Positions 32,906-34,533 of a stretch of 34,533 bases of DNA are shown piece by piece; within the stretch, counting starts at the first letter, position 1; each line of letters opens with the position of its first letter. Location: positions 1 through 34,533 of IMG/VR virus record IMGVR_UViG_3300027749_000302. One strand, 5' to 3'. A program made the position numbers and the translations under genes. Origin of the DNA: a virus. The notes below the pieces were generated by a model that was not told where the DNA came from, made no database searches, and saw nothing but the letters and a program-made list of their open reading frames with translations.

Positions 32906-33084
32906 TTTTTCGTCATGATAACTTGAGTAATTATTATAAAACAAATTTCTCTTTGATGCAACACCATAAGTACAGTCTTACTGAATTGGAAGCAATGATA
33001 CCTTGGGAAAGAGAAATTTATGTGACCTTATTGATACAATATATCGAACAAGAAAATGAACGGATAAAACAACAGAAACGATAA
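32899..33084 (+). CDS. Frameshift extension of gp26 (GT-like tail chaperone domain)
   Basis: The -1 frame, read after the slippery site, adds 61 residues: RIIFRHDNLSNYYKTNFSLM, then QHHKYSLTELEAMIPWEREI and YVTLLIQYIEQENERIKQQK, ending at TAA 33082. A fused product would have about 301 residues. The 'YSLTELEAMIPWEREIYV' block is what follows gp26-type chaperones in phages of this class and resembles the T domain of lambda GT. It has an internal ATG at 32956 but no ribosome site there, so production by frameshift is more likely than as a separate gene. The stop overlaps the lysozyme ATG as TAATG. Confidence 0.75.
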   Translation, partial: RIIFRHDNLSNYYKTNFSLMQHHKYSLTELEAMIPWEREIYVTLLIQYIEQENERIKQQKR

Positions 33085-34533
33085 TGGCATATTTACCAAC
33101 AGTAAATGAATTTCCTGAATCAGTAGATAAGGATTTGGTTAAAGAAAAGATAAACAAAATTGTCAAATCACTTAAAATGAGATTTGATGTTTCCACTTTG
33201 TCTACAAAAATAGTAACTGCATATCCAAAATTGAATGAAGAAATTAAACCAGCATCGATTAAGAAAGAAGGCATCAATGTTAATATACTGAAAAGATTAT
33301 ATGCATTTATTGTTAGTGATGAATATGCAAAAGAACAGACTTTAAAATTTGAAAAAAAGGAAAAGGAAATAACCGAAAAGGAAGATGAAGAAAGGGAATT
33401 AACAATTATAAAGTATGTTGCTGTTGAAGGTGAAAAGGAAAATGAAGAAAAAGAAGAAGGTATTTTAAGCAAACTATTCCGTTATTATTCATATTATAAA
33501 ATGGGAAAGTTTGCTTATGATCATTGGTCCCAAATTGAAAAGTTTTTGGGTATAGAGGGTCTTTCTACAACTATAAGCAATATCAGCAAAGAGTTAGGTA
33601 TTGACAAAATAATTGATAGTATTTCCCACACGATTAATGATATTATGAAAGGTTTTTCTGAAAGAACAGGAATAAATTTAGGCAGTTTTGGTGGTTCTGC
33701 GGGGTCCGATTACGTTCCTGATGGATTGACCAAAAATGAAAGATCCAAAGAAGCTATGAAATTTTTTATGTCTAAGGGATGGACAAAAGAACAATCCGCA
33801 GGCATTGTTGGTAATTTAATGGTCGAATCTGGTGGTTTTAGTGAAGGTGTTATTTCCGGCAAAAAGAAAGGTGACAGTGGAAAAGCCGTGGGTATTGCCC
33901 AATGGCATCCTGATAGACAAGAAAATTTTAAGAAAAGATATGGAAAGTCAATTGAAGGTTCATCATTCAAAGAACAATTGGATTTTGTCAATTATGAACT
34001 AACTCAGGGTCAAGAGAGAGGTGCAGGTAAACAAATTAAGGCAACTACATCAGCTGAAGAATCAGCAAGAGTCACCGATATAGCGTATGAGCGATCATCT
34101 GGAGAACATAGAGGCAAAAGAGTAGGATATGCCAAAGCACTGGTTTCTGAAGATTTAACCACAACCACACCAGCAACTACTCCAGTAACAACCACACCAG
34201 CAACTACTCCAGTAACAACCACACCAGCAACTACTCCATCAACACCAGCAACTACTCCAGCAACACCAGCAGCAACACCAGCACCAGCAACACCAGCACC
34301 AGCAACACCAGTATCACAAACATTTCCTGTCACAGATACAGGAAAAGCAACAAGAGTACCAAAGACACCTTCCGGACCACTAGATTTAGCTCAATCATTT
34401 TTGGGTAAAAGTGAAGGAAATGCAGATGATGAATTAAATGCATTTATCGGACAGAACTTTGGATCGTTTAATGTTAAGAAAACACCTTGGTGTGCAGCAT
34501 TTGTAAATTCTGTACTACACGCTTCCGGTTATA
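33084..34533 (+). CDS. Large tail protein with tail-lysozyme and CHAP-like (TIGR02594) domains, cut by window edge
   Basis: The frame is open from the ATG at 33084 to the window end (483 codons, no stop). Residues 1-195 are helical and charged, with a KKEKEITEKEDEE stretch. Residues about 215-355 are a phage-tail-lysozyme domain: MKFFMSKGWTKEQSAGIVGN, then MVESGGFSEG with the presumed catalytic Glu248, and GIAQWHPDRQENF. A Thr/Pro/Ala linker spans about 358-412. Residues about 436-483 begin a second domain like TIGR02594, PWCAAFVNSVLHASGY, with the conserved Cys. It would cut peptidoglycan during DNA entry. Its place behind the gp26 frameshift pair is where a tape measure usually lies, so it may be the tape measure itself or a hub lysozyme. 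No ribosome site precedes the ATG, so coupling through TAATG is likely. Confidence 0.82.
   Translation, partial: MAYLPTVNEFPESVDKDLVKEKINKIVKSLKMRFDVSTLSTKIVTAYPKLNEEIKPASIKKEGINVNILKRLYAFIVSDEYAKEQTLKFEKKEKEITEKEDEERELTIIKYVAVEGEKENEEKEEGILSKLFRYYSYYKMGKFAYDHWSQIEKFLGIEGLSTTISNISKELGIDKIIDSISHTINDIMKGFSERTGINLGSFGGSAGSDYVPDGLTKNERSKEAMKFFMSKGWTKEQSAGIVGNLMVESGGFSEGVISGKKKGDSGKAVGIAQWHPDRQENFKKRYGKSIEGSSFKEQLDFVNYELTQGQERGAGKQIKATTSAEESARVTDIAYERSSGEHRGKRVGYAKALVSEDLTTTTPATTPVTTTPATTPVTTTPATTPSTPATTPATPAATPAPATPAPATPVSQTFPVTDTGKATRVPKTPSGPLDLAQSFLGKSEGNADDELNAFIGQNFGSFNVKKTPWCAAFVNSVLHASGY
34162..34314 (+). repeat. 27-bp repeats coding a Thr/Pro/Ala linker
   Basis: Three 27-bp units (beginning ACAACCACACCAGCAACTAC) start at 34162, 34189 and 34216, the third diverging at its end. 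They grade into shorter CCAGCAACA and CCAGCACCA repeats up to about 34314. They code for TTPATTPV-type units joining the lysozyme domain to the CHAP-like domain. The linker length is probably variable between relatives. Confidence 0.88.

Noticed and set aside
32956-33084. Independent small gene from ATG 32956
   Set aside because: No Shine-Dalgarno; the same frame is open back to the slippery site and codes a sensible continuation, so a frameshift extension is preferred.
32978-33991. Minus-strand frames rich in Ser/Phe/Leu
   Set aside because: They are antisense shadows of the plus-strand lysozyme protein and gp26 extension, whose products show real domains.
34010-34333. Minus-strand Val/Gly/Ala-rich frame opposite the Thr/Pro linker
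   Set aside because: It is the antisense of the repeat region of the plus-strand lysozyme gene; low complexity and no ribosome site.
1-34533. tRNA genes, CRISPR arrays, insertion sequences, strong terminators
   Set aside because: None was recognised by eye: no cloverleaf, no regular short repeats with spacers, no transposase, and no GC-rich hairpin with a T run at gene ends. A dedicated search could still find weak terminators.

Overview
This window is part of the late structural region of an AT-rich T4-like myovirus. The evidence is a nearly complete set of T4-type baseplate genes in T4-like order (homologues of gp48, gp53, gp27, gp5, gp25, gp6, gp7 and gp8), plus homologues of gp4, probably gp2, a gp19/gp54-type tube protein and gp26. 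There is no lysis, replication or tRNA gene. Gene content (giant DUF4815-type virion protein, NodU carbamoyltransferase, 2OG-Fe(II) oxygenases, S74 fibre) resembles aquatic T4-like phages such as those of marine picocyanobacteria or SAR11. The host cannot be fixed from sequence alone. Several perfect or near-perfect T4 late-promoter octamers (TATAAATA) support late, sigma-gp55-type transcription.

Layout. Bases 1-9510 (minus strand) form the fibre and accessory region. It holds small fibre modules, two glycine-rich adhesins, an S74 self-cleaving fibre and a five-enzyme insert (sulfotransferase, NodU-type carbamoyltransferase, GT9-like glycosyltransferase and two 2OG-Fe(II) oxygenase-fold proteins). 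Bases 9513-29822 (minus) are one long, tightly packed run. Transcription goes gp48 -> gp53 -> gp27 -> gp5 OB piece -> hydrophobic Cys-rich protein -> gp5 needle -> gp25 -> gp6 -> gp7-like -> repeat-bearing fibre-like protein -> gp8 -> 2167-aa virion protein -> small coiled-coil protein. Bases 29823-30960 are a rearranged junction: intact gene 4 (minus), a decayed inverted copy of the gene 4 start (plus), a zinc-finger/AT-hook gene and face-to-face or back-to-back late promoters. Bases 30961-34533 (plus) carry gp2-like, tube-like, gp26 with a programmed -1 frameshift extension, and a large tail-lysozyme protein cut by the window edge.

How it works together. The minus run builds the wedge (gp53, gp25, gp6, gp7, gp8), hub (gp27), puncturing device (gp5 pieces), tube cap (gp48) and attached receptor-binding proteins. 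The plus run supplies DNA-end and head completion, tube initiation, tail chaperones and peptidoglycan-cutting tail functions. The most notable points are the three-way split of gp5 with the lysozyme replaced by a hydrophobic protein, the gp26 frameshift with translational coupling to a tail lysozyme, a Nod-factor-like decoration cassette embedded among fibre genes, an oxygenase that lost an iron ligand, an inverted gene 4 relic, and one repeat domain shared by four baseplate proteins. All homology statements come from motif recognition by eye; no database search was run.
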